In this document: in pieces, positions 32,687-42,076 of the stretch
How the letters are laid out: every line of letters starts with the position of its first letter
Position numbering within the stretch: position 1 is the first letter of the stretch
Assembly (NCBI RefSeq): GCF_002929295.1
Contig: NZ_PJIM01000001.1
Location: forward strand, 1,355,398 to 1,419,397
Source of the DNA: Arthrobacter sp. SX1312
GTDB lineage: Bacteria; Actinomycetota; Actinomycetes; Actinomycetales; Micrococcaceae
Length of the DNA: 64,000 bases
Reading direction: 5' to 3'
Notes under the pieces: generated by a model
Seen by the model: only the letters and a program-made list of their open reading frames with translations
Database searches by the model: none
What the model was told of the DNA's origin: nothing
Made by a program: the position numbers and the translations under genes

Positions 32687-33301
32687 CTAGCTCGCGATGA
32701 GGCTCCGGTACTGGGGGTTGTCCGCCAGGAACGCCTGGACCTGGTCGCAGTACGGCAGGGCGGCCAGGCGACGCTTGTGGGCATCGAGCAGGACCTTCTG
32801 GATGAGAACGCCCTCCAGCCCGGCCCCCTCGAAGGCCGCGGCGACCACGGTGCGGTGCAGCCGCAGGGTGCCCGCCCGCAGGGAATAGGTGAGATAGCCC
32901 GCGAGCATCCCGTCCTGGAAGAGCTCGAAGCGATGATTCATCGGGTTGTCGCGGAAGGCACCGGGACGCTCCGCCACGCCCGAGCCCTCACGTGCCTCGG
33001 CGGCGCGCCGGTCCAGCTCGTCGGCGAGGCGGTCGTAGTCCTCCTGTGCGCCGTACGGCGGGAAATCGGCGTCGAGCACCTTGTACATCTGGTTGACCAG
33101 GCGGCGGAGCTGGCGCGTGGTGGTACCGGTGAAATCGTGGGGCAGGATCAGCGGTTCGACCGGAGGCTGCGCCGCTCCGAGACGGCCGGTGGCCATTCCG
33201 GGCCACGCGTCATAGGCGGTGTCGTGATCGGTGGGGAGTGCGGGAGCTGCATCGTCATCGAGGCGAGCGGTGGTGGAAGAAGTCCGGGCTACGGGTGTCA
33301 T
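32687..33301 (-). CDS. GNAT-fold acetyltransferase (CG type) with N-terminal extension
   Basis: A 204-residue protein. The C-terminal 85 residues fit the small Acetyltransf_CG group: FELFQDGMLAGYLTYSL, LHRTVVAAAFEGAGLEGVLI and the LPYCDQVQAFLADNPQYRSL end. The HxxVxxxxxGxGL acetyl-CoA loop is altered (HRTVVAAAFEGAGLEG). About 115 residues precede the fold, first disordered, then helical (TTRQLRRLVNQMYKVLDADF). Substrate unknown. It starts at ATG 33301 with AAGG upstream, and the A/T-rich 33302-33434 gap probably holds its promoter. Confidence 0.72.
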   Translation of the reverse strand: MTPVARTSSTTARLDDDAAPALPTDHDTAYDAWPGMATGRLGAAQPPVEPLILPHDFTGTTTRQLRRLVNQMYKVLDADFPPYGAQEDYDRLADELDRRAAEAREGSGVAERPGAFRDNPMNHRFELFQDGMLAGYLTYSLRAGTLRLHRTVVAAAFEGAGLEGVLIQKVLLDAHKRRLAALPYCDQVQAFLADNPQYRSLIAS

Positions 33302-33434
33302 GGCATTGACCTTCAGGTCAGAAAGGAGCAGGCCGTTTTCTTGACCTTCCCCTAACCTAGCCGCCGGCTAGGACGATGTAAAGCTAGTTTATCTAGTAAT
33401 AAGCATGCTCACCATCAGGGGTCCGGTCGAACGG

Positions 33435-34520
33435 CTAGGCCTCGGCGAGCATGACGCTCGTCACGGGGAGGGACGGATCGGTCCCGAACGCGATACCGCT
33501 CGGGCTGCCCCCGTCCAGCACGATCTGCGCTCCGAGAGCGGCCACCATGGCGCCGTTGTCCGTGCAGAGCGAGGGCGCGGGAATCGTCAGGGTGATGCCG
33601 GCGGCAGCGCACCTCTCGCCGGTCAGCTCGCGGAGCCGCCGGTTGGCGGCCACTCCCCCACCCAGCAGCAGGTTGGTGATCCCGTGCTCGCGGCAGGCGA
33701 GGACGGCCTTCGCCGTGATGATGTCCACGACGGCCTCCTGGAAGGACGCCGCGATGTCCGCCACCGGCACCTCCAGCCCTGCCGCCTCGTACTGCTCCAC
33801 CGAGCGGGCGACGGCGGTCTTGAGACCGCTGAAGGACCAGTCGTAGCGGTGCGGGCCGGGCTCCTCCGCGCTGCCCATGTACTTGGGCTGCGACAGGCCG
33901 CGCGGGAAGCGGATGGCCTTCGGATCGCCCTGCCGTGCCAGCCGGTCGATGGCCGGACCGCCGGGATAGCCGAGGCCCAGGATCCGGGCCGTCTTGTCGT
34001 AGGCCTCGCCCGCGGCGTCGTCGATCGTGGATCCGAGCAGTTCGACGTCGTTCGCGATGTTGACCACGCGGAGGATCTCGGTGTGCCCCCCGGAGACGAG
34101 CAGTGCGCCGAGATTCGGCGGCAGGCCGTCGCTGAACGTGCCGCCCACCATGCCGACGCCGACGTGCGCCACGAGGTGGTTGATCGCGTAGAGCGGCTTG
34201 CCGGTGGCGACGGCGAGCGCCTTCGCCGCGGAGACGCCGACCATGAGGGCGCCGGAGAGCCCGGGACCGGCGGTGACGGCGATCGCATCGAGCTCGTCGA
34301 GCGTGACGCCGGCGTCGTCGAGCGCGGCCCGGAGGGTCGGGACGAAGGCCTCCAGGTGCGCCCGCGAGGCGATCTCGGGGATGACGCCGCCGAAGCGGAC
34401 GTGCTCGTCCATCGAGGAGGACACGGTGTTGGTCAGCAGCTCGGTCCCGCGGACGATCCCGATGCCGGTCTCGTCGCACGAGGATTCGATGCCGAGGACC
34501 AGGGGTCGGTCGGTGGTCAC
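33435..34520 (-). CDS. tsaD: tRNA N6-threonylcarbamoyladenosine transferase TsaD
   Basis: Transfers threonylcarbamoyl to A37 of ANN-decoding tRNAs, acting with TsaB and TsaE. The 361-residue ASKHA-fold protein has [15 protein letters not shown] at the start, the metal site [17 protein letters not shown], and [15 protein letters not shown]. It starts at GTG 34520 with GGAGGA seven bases upstream, and this start overlaps the rimI stop as GTGA. It ends the alr-tsaE-tsaB-rimI-tsaD run. Confidence 0.97.
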   Translation of the reverse strand: MTTDRPLVLGIESSCDETGIGIVRGTELLTNTVSSSMDEHVRFGGVIPEIASRAHLEAFVPTLRAALDDAGVTLDELDAIAVTAGPGLSGALMVGVSAAKALAVATGKPLYAINHLVAHVGVGMVGGTFSDGLPPNLGALLVSGGHTEILRVVNIANDVELLGSTIDDAAGEAYDKTARILGLGYPGGPAIDRLARQGDPKAIRFPRGLSQPKYMGSAEEPGPHRYDWSFSGLKTAVARSVEQYEAAGLEVPVADIAASFQEAVVDIITAKAVLACREHGITNLLLGGGVAANRRLRELTGERCAAAGITLTIPAPSLCTDNGAMVAALGAQIVLDGGSPSGIAFGTDPSLPVTSVMLAEA

Positions 34521-35008
34521 GGTGTTCCTCCCCCGTCCGTGGTGTGGCGGTCCGCGGTGCCGTCCGCCAGGACGAGCCGCATCACCCAGGCATCCACCCC
34601 GTCCCGGTAGTACTTCCTCCGGGTGTGGATCTTCCGGAACCCGAACCGGACGTACAGGGCCTGGGCGCGGGGGTTGTCGGCGCGGACCTCCAGCATGACG
34701 TTGTCGGCGCCGCGCCGGCGGGCCTCCTCGAGCAGCTCGGTGAGCAGGGCCCGTCCGATGCCCCGGCCCTCGAAGCGCGGGAGGACGCCGATGGTCTGGA
34801 TGTCCGCCGTCGTGTCGATCACCATGAGGCCTGCGTACCCGACGGCCTCGCCGTCCACCTCGGCCACGAGGTAGCGCCGGGTGTCCGGCTGGAAGAACTC
34901 CGTGTAGAACATCTCGAGCGGCCAGGCGTCGATGGGGAACAGTTCGTTCTCGAGCCGGCCGATCGTCTCGATGTCCTCGAAGGCGAGGTCCCGCAGGAGG
35001 AAGCTCAC
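34517..35008 (-). CDS. rimI: Ribosomal-protein-alanine N-acetyltransferase RimI
   Basis: A 163-residue GNAT enzyme that acetylates the N-terminus of ribosomal protein S18. The acetyl-CoA loop is [17 protein letters not shown] at about residues 72-88, and [20 protein letters not shown] is the family end. It begins at GTG 35008, overlapping the tsaB stop. Its usual neighbours tsaB and tsaD flank it. The last 15 residues are a polar tail not needed for the fold. Confidence 0.93.
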   Translation of the reverse strand: MSFLLRDLAFEDIETIGRLENELFPIDAWPLEMFYTEFFQPDTRRYLVAEVDGEAVGYAGLMVIDTTADIQTIGVLPRFEGRGIGRALLTELLEEARRRGADNVMLEVRADNPRAQALYVRFGFRKIHTRRKYYRDGVDAWVMRLVLADGTADRHTTDGGGTP

Positions 35009-35685
35009 GCCGTCGCCCGCTTCCTCGGCCCGGGCACCTGCGCGTCCGATTCCCGCAGGTAGAGCGGCGAGGTGTCCCGCAGGGGCGCACCGGCGAGCAG
35101 TCGCAGGCGGGCCACGCGGGCGAGGGACGCGGCGTCCGGGTCCGACGCCGCGAAGGACGGCACGCCGTCGACGTCGTCCGGGTACAGGCTCGCGGCCCGG
35201 CCGACGAGCGGCTGTCCGCCGGGGAGCGCGGACGCGGAGCCCACGTGCGGGCCGTCGAGGAGTTCGGGCAGGGCCCCGGGCTGCGACGGCGCCCGGTACG
35301 CCGCCCAGTACACCTCACCGCGGCGCGCATCCGTCCCCGCGAGGAACGCGCTGCCGGCCGGCACCGCGCCACCCGCTGCGGCGTCGAAGGCCAGGGCGTC
35401 GAGGCTCATGACGCCGTACAGGGGCACGCCCCACACGAAGCCGAGCGTCCGGGCGGTGACGAGACCGGCGCGCAGGCCGGTGAACGGCCCCGGGCCGACG
35501 CCGGCGACGACGGCGTCGAGCTCGGTCCCCGCCACCCCGGCGTCGGACAGGATCCGGTGCACCGCGGGTGCGAGGACCTCCGCGTGCGAGCGCGTGTCGG
35601 CACTGGCGAACCGGCCGACGACGGCGTCGTCGTGCAGGAGCGCCACGGTGGCCGCGGCGGAGGTGTCGAGGGCGAGGAGAAGCAC
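35005..35685 (-). CDS. tsaB: tRNA threonylcarbamoyladenosine biosynthesis protein TsaB
   Basis: A 226-residue partner of TsaD without its own catalytic site. [19 protein letters not shown] is the start block and [20 protein letters not shown] the most conserved segment; [13 protein letters not shown] fits too. Starts at GTG 35685. It lies nine bases after tsaE and overlaps rimI by four bases. Confidence 0.93.
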   Translation of the reverse strand: MLLLALDTSAAATVALLHDDAVVGRFASADTRSHAEVLAPAVHRILSDAGVAGTELDAVVAGVGPGPFTGLRAGLVTARTLGFVWGVPLYGVMSLDALAFDAAAGGAVPAGSAFLAGTDARRGEVYWAAYRAPSQPGALPELLDGPHVGSASALPGGQPLVGRAASLYPDDVDGVPSFAASDPDAASLARVARLRLLAGAPLRDTSPLYLRESDAQVPGPRKRATA

Positions 35686-35694
35686 CCGACAAGC

Positions 35695-36240
35695 CTAGTC
35701 GAGCGGCAGCGCCGGCACCCCTCCGCGCCAGCGTGGGCCGGCGCCGGAGAGCGTGACGGTGCGCACCTCGTCCTCGCCGTCGTCGTCGAAATCCGTGACG
35801 AGGCCGCGCGGCCCACCCGGACCGGTGCCGCCCAGCGGCCGCGTGATGTCCACCCGGAGCCAGCTGTCGGCCAGGTGCTCCACGCGCCCGGCACCCCACT
35901 CGATGACCGTGACGTTGGCATCGAGGGTGGCCTCGAGGTCGAGGTCGTCGACGGCCGACGCGCTCTCGAGGCGGTAGGCGTCCACGTGGACGAGGCCCGG
36001 GCGGCCGTCGCGGGAGCGGTGCTGGCGGACGAGCACGAAGGTGGGCGAGATGATGCGGTCCTCGACGGCGAGGCCGCGCCCGAGCCCCTGGGTGAAGGTG
36101 GTCTTGCCCGCGCCCAGTTCTCCCGAGAGGACCAGCAGGTCCCCCGCCCGCAGGTGCCGTGCGAGGCCGGCGGCGAGCGCCTGGAGCGCGGCGGCCGAAC
36201 CGACGTCGTACGACGCCGACCACTCAGGAGCCGGTGCCAT
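35695..36240 (-). CDS. tsaE: tRNA threonylcarbamoyladenosine biosynthesis ATPase TsaE
   Basis: A 181-residue P-loop ATPase that drives turnover of the TsaB-TsaD complex. Walker A LSGELGAGKTTFTQGLGRGL at about residues 38-57; SPTFVLVRQH and VHVDAYRLES follow, and VTVIEWG is the Walker B-like strand. The start is ATG 36240, inside the last 17 bases of alr; a longer open frame upstream only shadows alr. The C-terminal 40 residues, with LGGTGPGGPRGLVTDFDDDG, are an extension beyond the usual fold. Confidence 0.92.
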   Translation of the reverse strand: MAPAPEWSASYDVGSAAALQALAAGLARHLRAGDLLVLSGELGAGKTTFTQGLGRGLAVEDRIISPTFVLVRQHRSRDGRPGLVHVDAYRLESASAVDDLDLEATLDANVTVIEWGAGRVEHLADSWLRVDITRPLGGTGPGGPRGLVTDFDDDGEDEVRTVTLSGAGPRWRGGVPALPLD

Positions 36241-37396
36241 CGCCGCCCTCCCGGGGTGCGTCGAGGTAGACCCGTTCCACCCGGTCGCTGATGCGGGTGA
36301 CCACTTCGTAGTTGATCGTCTGCGCGGCGGCGGCCCAGTCCTCGACGGGCGGCGCGTCCCGGCCGCCGAACAGGACGGCGCGCTCACCCAGCGGGCTCGC
36401 CGGGGTGTCCACCAGACCGGTGGCGCCGAGGTCGATGACGAACTGGTCCATCGCGATCCGCCCGACCACGGGGTACACGCGCCCGCCCACCTGGACCGGC
36501 GCCCCGGTGGCGATGCGGGGGACCCCGTCCGCGTAGCCGACGGGGATGAGCCCCAGCGTGGTGGGCTTCCGGGTGCGGTACGCGTACCCGTAGGAGACGC
36601 CCTGGCCCGCGGGCACCTCCTTGCAGTTCGCGACCGTGGTGCTGAACGTCATGACGGGCCGCAGCCCCAGGTCCTCGGATCCCTGGTCGGCGAAGGGCGA
36701 GAGCCCGTAGATCCCCAGGCCCACCCGCACCAGGTCGAAGTGGCAGTCGGGCCGGGAGAGGGTCGCGGGGGTGTTCGCGAGGTGCCGCACCTCGACGTCG
36801 ATCCCGGCCTTCTCGGCGGCGGCGACGGCGTCGCGGAACGCCTGCACCTGCAGGTCGGTCTCCGGCCGGGCGGGCTCGTCGGCGACGGCCAGGTGGGAGA
36901 AGACCCCGACGACGCGGATGAGGCCCTCCTCCTGGTGGGCGACGGCGCGGCCGAGCAGGGCCTCCCACTGCTCCGGCGGGCAGCCGTTGCGGCCCAGCCC
37001 GGTGTCGATCTTCAGGTGCACGATGGCGGGGCGCTCCAGCTCGCGTGCGGCGGCGACCACGTGCTCCAGCTCCCAGCCGGAGATCCCCAGGTCCAGTCCG
37101 TGCTCCACGCCCGCGGTGAAATCGGTGCGCGACGTGTGCAGCCAGGCGAGGATGGGCGCCTCGATGCCGGCCTTCCTCAGGGCGACGCCCTCGCTGACGT
37201 GGGCCACGCCGAGCCACGCGGCTCCCGCCTCGAGCGCGGCACGTGCCACCGGGAGCGCCCCATGGCCGTAGGCGTCGGCCTTCACGACGGCCATCACACG
37301 CGCCGGGTGCGCCACGTCGCGGAGGTGCCGGATGTTGTGCCGCAGCGCATCGAGGTCGATCTCGGCGGCGCGTTCGGGGAAAGTCACCCGGCCCAT
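36224..37396 (-). CDS. alr: Alanine racemase
   Basis: Makes D-alanine for peptidoglycan. The 390-residue PLP enzyme has K39 in VVKADAYGHGA as the cofactor lysine, and the catalytic Tyr of the partner subunit in GVSYGYAYRT. FSHLAVADEP and LVRVGLGIYGLSP are conserved. The start is ATG 37396 (MGRVTFPERAAEIDL); no ribosome site is obvious, and a GTG three codons on is possible. It heads the run that ends with tsaD. In many actinobacteria alr follows nnr directly; here about 16 kb separates them. Confidence 0.95.
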   Translation of the reverse strand: MGRVTFPERAAEIDLDALRHNIRHLRDVAHPARVMAVVKADAYGHGALPVARAALEAGAAWLGVAHVSEGVALRKAGIEAPILAWLHTSRTDFTAGVEHGLDLGISGWELEHVVAAARELERPAIVHLKIDTGLGRNGCPPEQWEALLGRAVAHQEEGLIRVVGVFSHLAVADEPARPETDLQVQAFRDAVAAAEKAGIDVEVRHLANTPATLSRPDCHFDLVRVGLGIYGLSPFADQGSEDLGLRPVMTFSTTVANCKEVPAGQGVSYGYAYRTRKPTTLGLIPVGYADGVPRIATGAPVQVGGRVYPVVGRIAMDQFVIDLGATGLVDTPASPLGERAVLFGGRDAPPVEDWAAAAQTINYEVVTRISDRVERVYLDAPREGGDGTGS

Positions 37397-37485
37397 TCTG
37401 CCAGTTCGGCCCGCCCGTCCGCCGTCCGGTGGGTGCACGGGCCGTGGGGTTGCGCCCGGCCACACCTCGGGGAAGGATCGAAGAC

Positions 37486-38064
37486 ATGTTCGATCCGGAG
37501 CAGGACGGCCGCACCTGCGAGCTCCGCCGCGAGGACGGGCGGCCCTGCGGCGGGGCCGTGGGCGGCGCCCCCGTTCCGGTCTGTCGGGCCCACGCCGCGG
37601 TGATCGGCGAGTGGGTCGCCGACGAGTACGGCGTGACCGACGTCCTGCCCGGCGCGTGCCGGGCCTGCGGCTCGCGCCTAGGTGTCCGGTATCCCTCCGC
37701 CTGGGTGTGCGCCGCCTGCGAGTGGCGGGTCGGCGACGTCCTCGACGACGGCCTGCCGCCGCCGCGCGTGGACATCGTGTACTACCTCAGGTTCGAAAGC
37801 CGCATCAAGATCGGCACGACGGCGAATCCGCGGCAGCGGCTCGCCCGCCTGTGGCATGACGAGGTACTGGCGTTCGAGAAGGGGGACCGGCTGGTGGAGC
37901 ACCGTCGCCACCAGGAGTTCGCCGCCTCACGCCTCGGCCGCTCGGAGTGGTTCGCGGCGTCGCAGGACCTCGAGGAGCACGTCCGCGACCTCGCCGCGGG
38001 GGTCGAGGACCCGTGGGCGCTGTACGCCCGGTGGCTGGGCGAGGCGGCGGCGTTACGGGGCTGA
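37486..38064 (+). CDS. GIY-YIG (T5orf172-like) protein with two zinc-binding clusters
   Basis: A 192-residue protein. C11, C21, C33 and H36 form one possible zinc site; C58, C61, C75 and C78 form a clear zinc ribbon (CRACG, CAACEW). After residue 95 a T5orf172/Mug113-type GIY-YIG nuclease-like domain follows: VYYLRFESRIKIGTTANPRQ, then EHRRHQEFAASR and SEWF. Catalytic-type Arg (in NPRQRL) and Glu (in SEW) are present. It begins at ATG 37486 with GGAAGGA upstream. No methylase, integrase or phage gene is near. The target is unknown; a DNA-structure nuclease or a small host factor is possible. Confidence 0.72.
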   Translation: MFDPEQDGRTCELRREDGRPCGGAVGGAPVPVCRAHAAVIGEWVADEYGVTDVLPGACRACGSRLGVRYPSAWVCAACEWRVGDVLDDGLPPPRVDIVYYLRFESRIKIGTTANPRQRLARLWHDEVLAFEKGDRLVEHRRHQEFAASRLGRSEWFAASQDLEEHVRDLAAGVEDPWALYARWLGEAAALRG

Positions 38065-38146
38065 ACGAGCCTGCCCTGAGAAGCAAACACCGGATGAACG
38101 GGGTGCCGGGTGGATGAAGGGCACCTTAATGCATTAGAACTGTTTG

Positions 38147-39205
38147 ATGAAGTCCGCGCCCTTGATGACGGGGCATGCCCCTTACAAACTCTTCCGCACA
38201 GCCTTCGCGGTGGCGGCTGCCTTCGCCGTGCTCACCGCCCTCGTGGCCGTGGTCTTCGGCCTGCCCCTGCGCGATCCCGACGGCTTCCTCGGCCCCAGCT
38301 ACGTCCGGCTGCCCCTGCTCCTGGCGGCGCTGATCCTCGTCGACGTGATCACCTCCATGCTGCGCAGTCGGCCCGCCCGGGGGGACGTGCTGCGCGCGGC
38401 GGCCGTCGAACTCCGCAGGCGCTGGCCGGCCCCGCGGCTGGTGGCGACCTCGGCGGGTCTGCTGACCTTCTACCTGGCGTACGTCTCGTACCGCAACATG
38501 AAGAGCTTCCTGCCGTTCGTCCGCGACCGGGTGACGGATCCGCTCCTGCAGGCGAGCGACCGCTGGCTCGCCGGCGGCGACCACCCCGGCGACGTGCTCC
38601 AGCAGGTCCTCGGCACGGGAGCGAGCGCGCACGTCCTGTCCGCCGTCTACGTGTCCTACCTCGTCTTCGTGCCCGTCTCCGTGGCTGCGGCGCTCGTCTG
38701 GTCACGCCGGCTCTCGCACGGCGCCTGGTACGTCACCGCGCTGTCCTTCAACTGGATCCTCGGAGCGCTCAGCTACTACGCCCTGCCCTCCCTGGGCCCG
38801 ATCTACGTCGAACCGAAGCACTTCGCGGACCTGCCGGACACCGCCGTCACCGCGCTGCAGGAGTCCCTCTACCGGAACCGGGTACGGGTCCTGGGTGACC
38901 CCCACGCGACCCAGTCGGTCCACGGCATCGCCGCCTTCGCCTCCCTGCACGTCTCCGTCGTCTTCACCGCCGCCGTCATGGCGCACCTGCTCAACCTGCC
39001 GCGCGTGATCAAGGCGGCGCTCTGGGTCTACATGCTGCTCACCGCCCTCGCCACCGTCTATTTCGGCTGGCACTACGTCGTCGACGTCGCCGCCGGCGCA
39101 ATCCTCGGTGCCCTGGCCATCTGGCTCGCAGCACGCGCGACGCGGTCCGGGGAGGAGGCGCCGCCCCGGACGGCGCCGGTCCTGGCGACGGCGGGCAGCG
39201 TGTGA
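38147..39205 (+). CDS. PAP2-superfamily integral membrane phosphatase/phosphotransferase
   Basis: A 352-residue protein with about eight membrane helices. The phosphatase motif is in three parts: a weak first motif in the KHFADLPD region, then HGIAAFASLHVSVVFTAAV and FGWHYVVDVAAG with the two active His. This spacing fits the PAP2_3/inositol-phosphotransferase-like group rather than soluble phosphatases. Likely a lipid phosphate phosphatase or a phosphoinositol transferase acting at the outer membrane face. The start is uncertain: ATG 38147, or ATG 38165 (MTGHAPYK); neither has a clear ribosome site. Confidence 0.78.
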   Translation: MKSAPLMTGHAPYKLFRTAFAVAAAFAVLTALVAVVFGLPLRDPDGFLGPSYVRLPLLLAALILVDVITSMLRSRPARGDVLRAAAVELRRRWPAPRLVATSAGLLTFYLAYVSYRNMKSFLPFVRDRVTDPLLQASDRWLAGGDHPGDVLQQVLGTGASAHVLSAVYVSYLVFVPVSVAAALVWSRRLSHGAWYVTALSFNWILGALSYYALPSLGPIYVEPKHFADLPDTAVTALQESLYRNRVRVLGDPHATQSVHGIAAFASLHVSVVFTAAVMAHLLNLPRVIKAALWVYMLLTALATVYFGWHYVVDVAAGAILGALAIWLAARATRSGEEAPPRTAPVLATAGSV

Positions 39206-39212
39206 GGTCAGG

Positions 39213-40352
39213 TCACCGGACGCCCGGTGCGTCCGGGCCGCCCTCGCAGGGACGGACCGACGGTGAGGCGTCGGAATGCCGCGCGATCGTCGCCGCTGCC
39301 CTGCGCGATGCCTGGCCCGGGACGTCGGACACGAGGTCCTCCAGGAAGGCGTAGCGGCGCCGCAACTGCTTCTGCACCGCGTCGCGTCCCGCGCTGACCC
39401 GGTGCCACCAGTCCGCGATGTCACCCCACCCGGGAGCTGCCAGCGAACCGCCGACGTGCTGCACGGACAGCGAGGCGCAGAGATTCGCGAAACCCAGGCG
39501 TTCGGCGAGCGGGAAGCCCGCCAGGTCGGCCATGACGAAGGCGGCGCTGAAGCAGTCGCCGGCGCCCGTGGGGTCGTGGGCGGACACGGGAAGGGCGGGC
39601 ACCCACTCCTCCTCCCCCGTGAGCGAGTCGATGGCGATCGCGCCGTGCTGGCCGACGGTGACGACCGCGACCGGAACCCGGTCCGCCAGCGAGTACAGCG
39701 CCGCCCACGGATCGTCCATGCGGGTGTATGCCATGGCTTCGACGGCGTTCGGCATGAACGAGTAGAAATGATCGAGTGAGGCGAGCGTCTCGGGCGCCCA
39801 CGCACCATCCGGGTCCCACCCCACATCGCCGAAGAGTTTCGTGCCGCGGGCCGCTGCCGCCTCCGCCCATGGCTCGATCTCCTGCTCCACGCTGACGACG
39901 GCGGCACGGCACGACGGCGGCGGCGCTCCGATGAGCTCGGTGGCGCGCAGCGGCGCGGCGTGGCCGTGCGTCACCATCGACCGGTCCTGGTGCACGGAGA
40001 GGGAGACCGTGACCGGAGAGTGCCACTGCCCGAAGACGCGCGAGCGGGACAGGTCCACGTGTTCCTGGTCCTGCAGCACGTCCCAGTTGAACTGCCCGTA
40101 ACCGTCGTCGCCGAACGCCGCGGCGAGCGTGGTGCGCAGACCGAGGCGGCTCGCGGCGATCGCCTGGTTCGCGATCCCTCCCGGGCCGGAGCCCATGCCG
40201 TCGGTCCACACCTCGGTGCCCGGCGCCGGAAGCCGCTCCAGCCCCGTGAACACGATGTCGAAGAAGACCTGCCCGGTGAGGAGCAGGTCGAACTCGGGCC
40301 CGTCCGGGCCCCGCGTGGCTGCCAGGGGATCGAAGCGGTGCTGTTGGGCCAT
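39213..40352 (-). CDS. PfkB-family carbohydrate kinase
   Basis: A 379-residue sugar kinase of the ribokinase fold. GMGSGPGGIANQAIAASRLG is the first signature (di-Gly hinge), and the catalytic base is D266 in DPTGAGDCF. The substrate is not clear; nearby GH4 and HpaI-type genes suggest a sugar or sugar-acid. A 40-residue polar tail after about residue 335 is longer than usual. The start is ATG 40352 with AAGGTG upstream; the open frame continues upstream without a site. It is divergent from the GH4 operon. Confidence 0.87.
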   Translation of the reverse strand: MAQQHRFDPLAATRGPDGPEFDLLLTGQVFFDIVFTGLERLPAPGTEVWTDGMGSGPGGIANQAIAASRLGLRTTLAAAFGDDGYGQFNWDVLQDQEHVDLSRSRVFGQWHSPVTVSLSVHQDRSMVTHGHAAPLRATELIGAPPPSCRAAVVSVEQEIEPWAEAAAARGTKLFGDVGWDPDGAWAPETLASLDHFYSFMPNAVEAMAYTRMDDPWAALYSLADRVPVAVVTVGQHGAIAIDSLTGEEEWVPALPVSAHDPTGAGDCFSAAFVMADLAGFPLAERLGFANLCASLSVQHVGGSLAAPGWGDIADWWHRVSAGRDAVQKQLRRRYAFLEDLVSDVPGQASRRAAATIARHSDASPSVRPCEGGPDAPGVR

Positions 40353-40475
40353 GTACGGCACCTTACTGGTCCGGCGAGAGGTCGGCGGCCCGCAGGAGTG
40401 CTCGTCTTGTGGAATCACCCCGAGGGGCGAGGATCCGGTGCTTCTTCCGTAGGCTGGAGGCATGGCAGGGACACC

Positions 40476-40724
40476 ATGACCCCGGACAGGGACAGCGGCA
40501 GGGACACGGGCATCGACCGGTATCCGGGGGAGCCGTCACCGCTGCTGCCCTTGGGCGCCCGCATCCTGATCGGCGTGGCGGCCGTGGTCTTCGCCCTCTC
40601 GCTCGCCTTCGTGCTCGCGTACACCACGTCGGTGCCGGTCCTGGTATGTGTGCTCATCGGCCTGGTCCTCGCGGGAGCGCAGGTGTATGCCCTGCGCCGC
40701 GCCCTGTTCCGCGGCGGCCGATGA
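40476..40724 (+). CDS. Small two-span membrane protein upstream of GH4
   Basis: An 82-residue protein with an N-terminal polar part (MTPDRDSGRDTG) and two helices, about residues 28-50 and 52-74, ending in RRALFRGGR. Its stop overlaps the GH4 start as ATGA, so the two are co-translated. GGAGGCATGGCAGGG precedes the ATG. The overall form resembles DUF485/DUF4229-type small proteins; no function is assigned. Confidence 0.6.
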   Translation: MTPDRDSGRDTGIDRYPGEPSPLLPLGARILIGVAAVVFALSLAFVLAYTTSVPVLVCVLIGLVLAGAQVYALRRALFRGGR

Positions 40725-42076
40725 GCGCCGGCGCCACCCTCGTCGTCGTGGGGGGTGGGGGTTTCCGCGTGCCCCTCGTGTACCGGGCACTGTCCCAGGC
40801 ACCGTTCACGGGACTGGTGTCCCACGTGGTCCTGGTGGACAGCTCGCCGGACCGCGCCCACGCCATCGCCCGTGTGCTCGGCGCACTGCCGTCGGGCGCG
40901 TCACCTGCGCCGTCGGTCCGCGTGGCAGCCCGGCTGGAGGACGCACTGCCCGGCGCCGACCTCGTGTTCGCCGCCGTGCGCAGCGGCGGGGCGGAAGGCC
41001 GGATCCTCGACGAACGCGTGGCCCTGGCCTCCGGGCTGCTCGGCCAGGAGACCGTGGGAGCCGGCGGCATCTCGTACGCCCTCCGGTCCATTCCCGACAT
41101 GATGCGCGTGGCCACGCTGATGCGTCACCTCGCCCCCGACGCCTGGCTCATCAACTTCACCAACCCGGCCGGCATGGTCACCGAGGCGCTCTCCGCGGTC
41201 CTGGGCCACCGCGTGATCGGCATCTGCGACTCGGCGTCGGGCCTCGTCACCCGGGCGGCCCGCGCCGCCGGCGTGGATCTGCGCGGGTCCCTCGCCGGGG
41301 TGGACTACGTGGGCCTCAACCACCTGGGCTGGCTGCGCCGGCTCGACGACGGCGGCGCCGACCGCCTCCCGGGGCTGCTCGCCGACGCCTCGCGCCTGGC
41401 GGGCTTCGAGGAGGGACGACTCTTCGGCCCGGATCTGCTCCGGGTCCTGGGCGCGCTGCCCATCGAGTACCTGTTTTACTACTACTTCCATCGTGAGGCC
41501 CTGCGCTCCATCCGCGCCGCCGACAGGACGCGCGGCGAGACGCTCCGCGACCAGCAGGCGGACCTCTTCCCCCGACTCCTGGCGTCCGGGGATCCGCTCG
41601 CGGTCTGGGAGGCCGCGCGGCGCGAGCGGGAGTCCGGCTACCTGGCCGAGGCCCGGACGGCGGAGGAGGAGCGCGACGAGGCGGACCTCGCCGGCGGCGG
41701 CTACGAGCGCGTCGCCCTCCAGGTCATGCGCGCGCTGCTCACCGGACGCCGCGCGGAGCTGATCCTCAACGTCCCCAACGGTGCGACCTTCGGGGAGCTG
41801 CCCCCGGATGCCGTCGTCGAGGTGCCGTCCGTGGTGGACGCCGGCGGCGCCCGTCCCCTGCCGGCGGCGCCTTTGGCACCCCACCAGCTGGGGCTCATGG
41901 CCGCGGTGAAGGCCGTCGAACAGGACACGATCCGCGCCGCCGTCGACCGGGACCGCGATGCCGCCCTGCGCGCCTTCGCAGGGCATCCCCTCGTGGACTC
42001 CTTCCATGCCGCCACCCGCGTGCTCGCGGGTTACGAGGAGGCGTTCCCGGCGCTGAAGGCGTCCTGGTCCGGCTGA
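40721..42076 (+). CDS. GH4 glycosidase (6-phospho-beta-glucosidase type)
   Basis: A 451-residue NAD- and metal-dependent glycosidase working by oxidation and elimination. The NAD fold begins VVVGGGGFRVPLVYRAL; the metal ligands are C169 in GICDSASG and H201 in GLNHLGW. QETVGAGGISYALRSIP and INFTNPAGMVTEA are family blocks. It probably splits phosphorylated beta-glucosides made by a PTS, or, given the PfkB neighbour, a sugar phosphorylated in the cytosol. Its last 46 bases overlap the convergent aldolase gene. Confidence 0.9.
   Translation: MSAGATLVVVGGGGFRVPLVYRALSQAPFTGLVSHVVLVDSSPDRAHAIARVLGALPSGASPAPSVRVAARLEDALPGADLVFAAVRSGGAEGRILDERVALASGLLGQETVGAGGISYALRSIPDMMRVATLMRHLAPDAWLINFTNPAGMVTEALSAVLGHRVIGICDSASGLVTRAARAAGVDLRGSLAGVDYVGLNHLGWLRRLDDGGADRLPGLLADASRLAGFEEGRLFGPDLLRVLGALPIEYLFYYYFHREALRSIRAADRTRGETLRDQQADLFPRLLASGDPLAVWEAARRERESGYLAEARTAEEERDEADLAGGGYERVALQVMRALLTGRRAELILNVPNGATFGELPPDAVVEVPSVVDAGGARPLPAAPLAPHQLGLMAAVKAVEQDTIRAAVDRDRDAALRAFAGHPLVDSFHAATRVLAGYEEAFPALKASWSG

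Noticed and set aside
37486-38064. Homing endonuclease or phage defence role for the GIY-YIG protein
   Set aside because: No intron, intein, methylase or defence gene is nearby, so the context does not support such a call.
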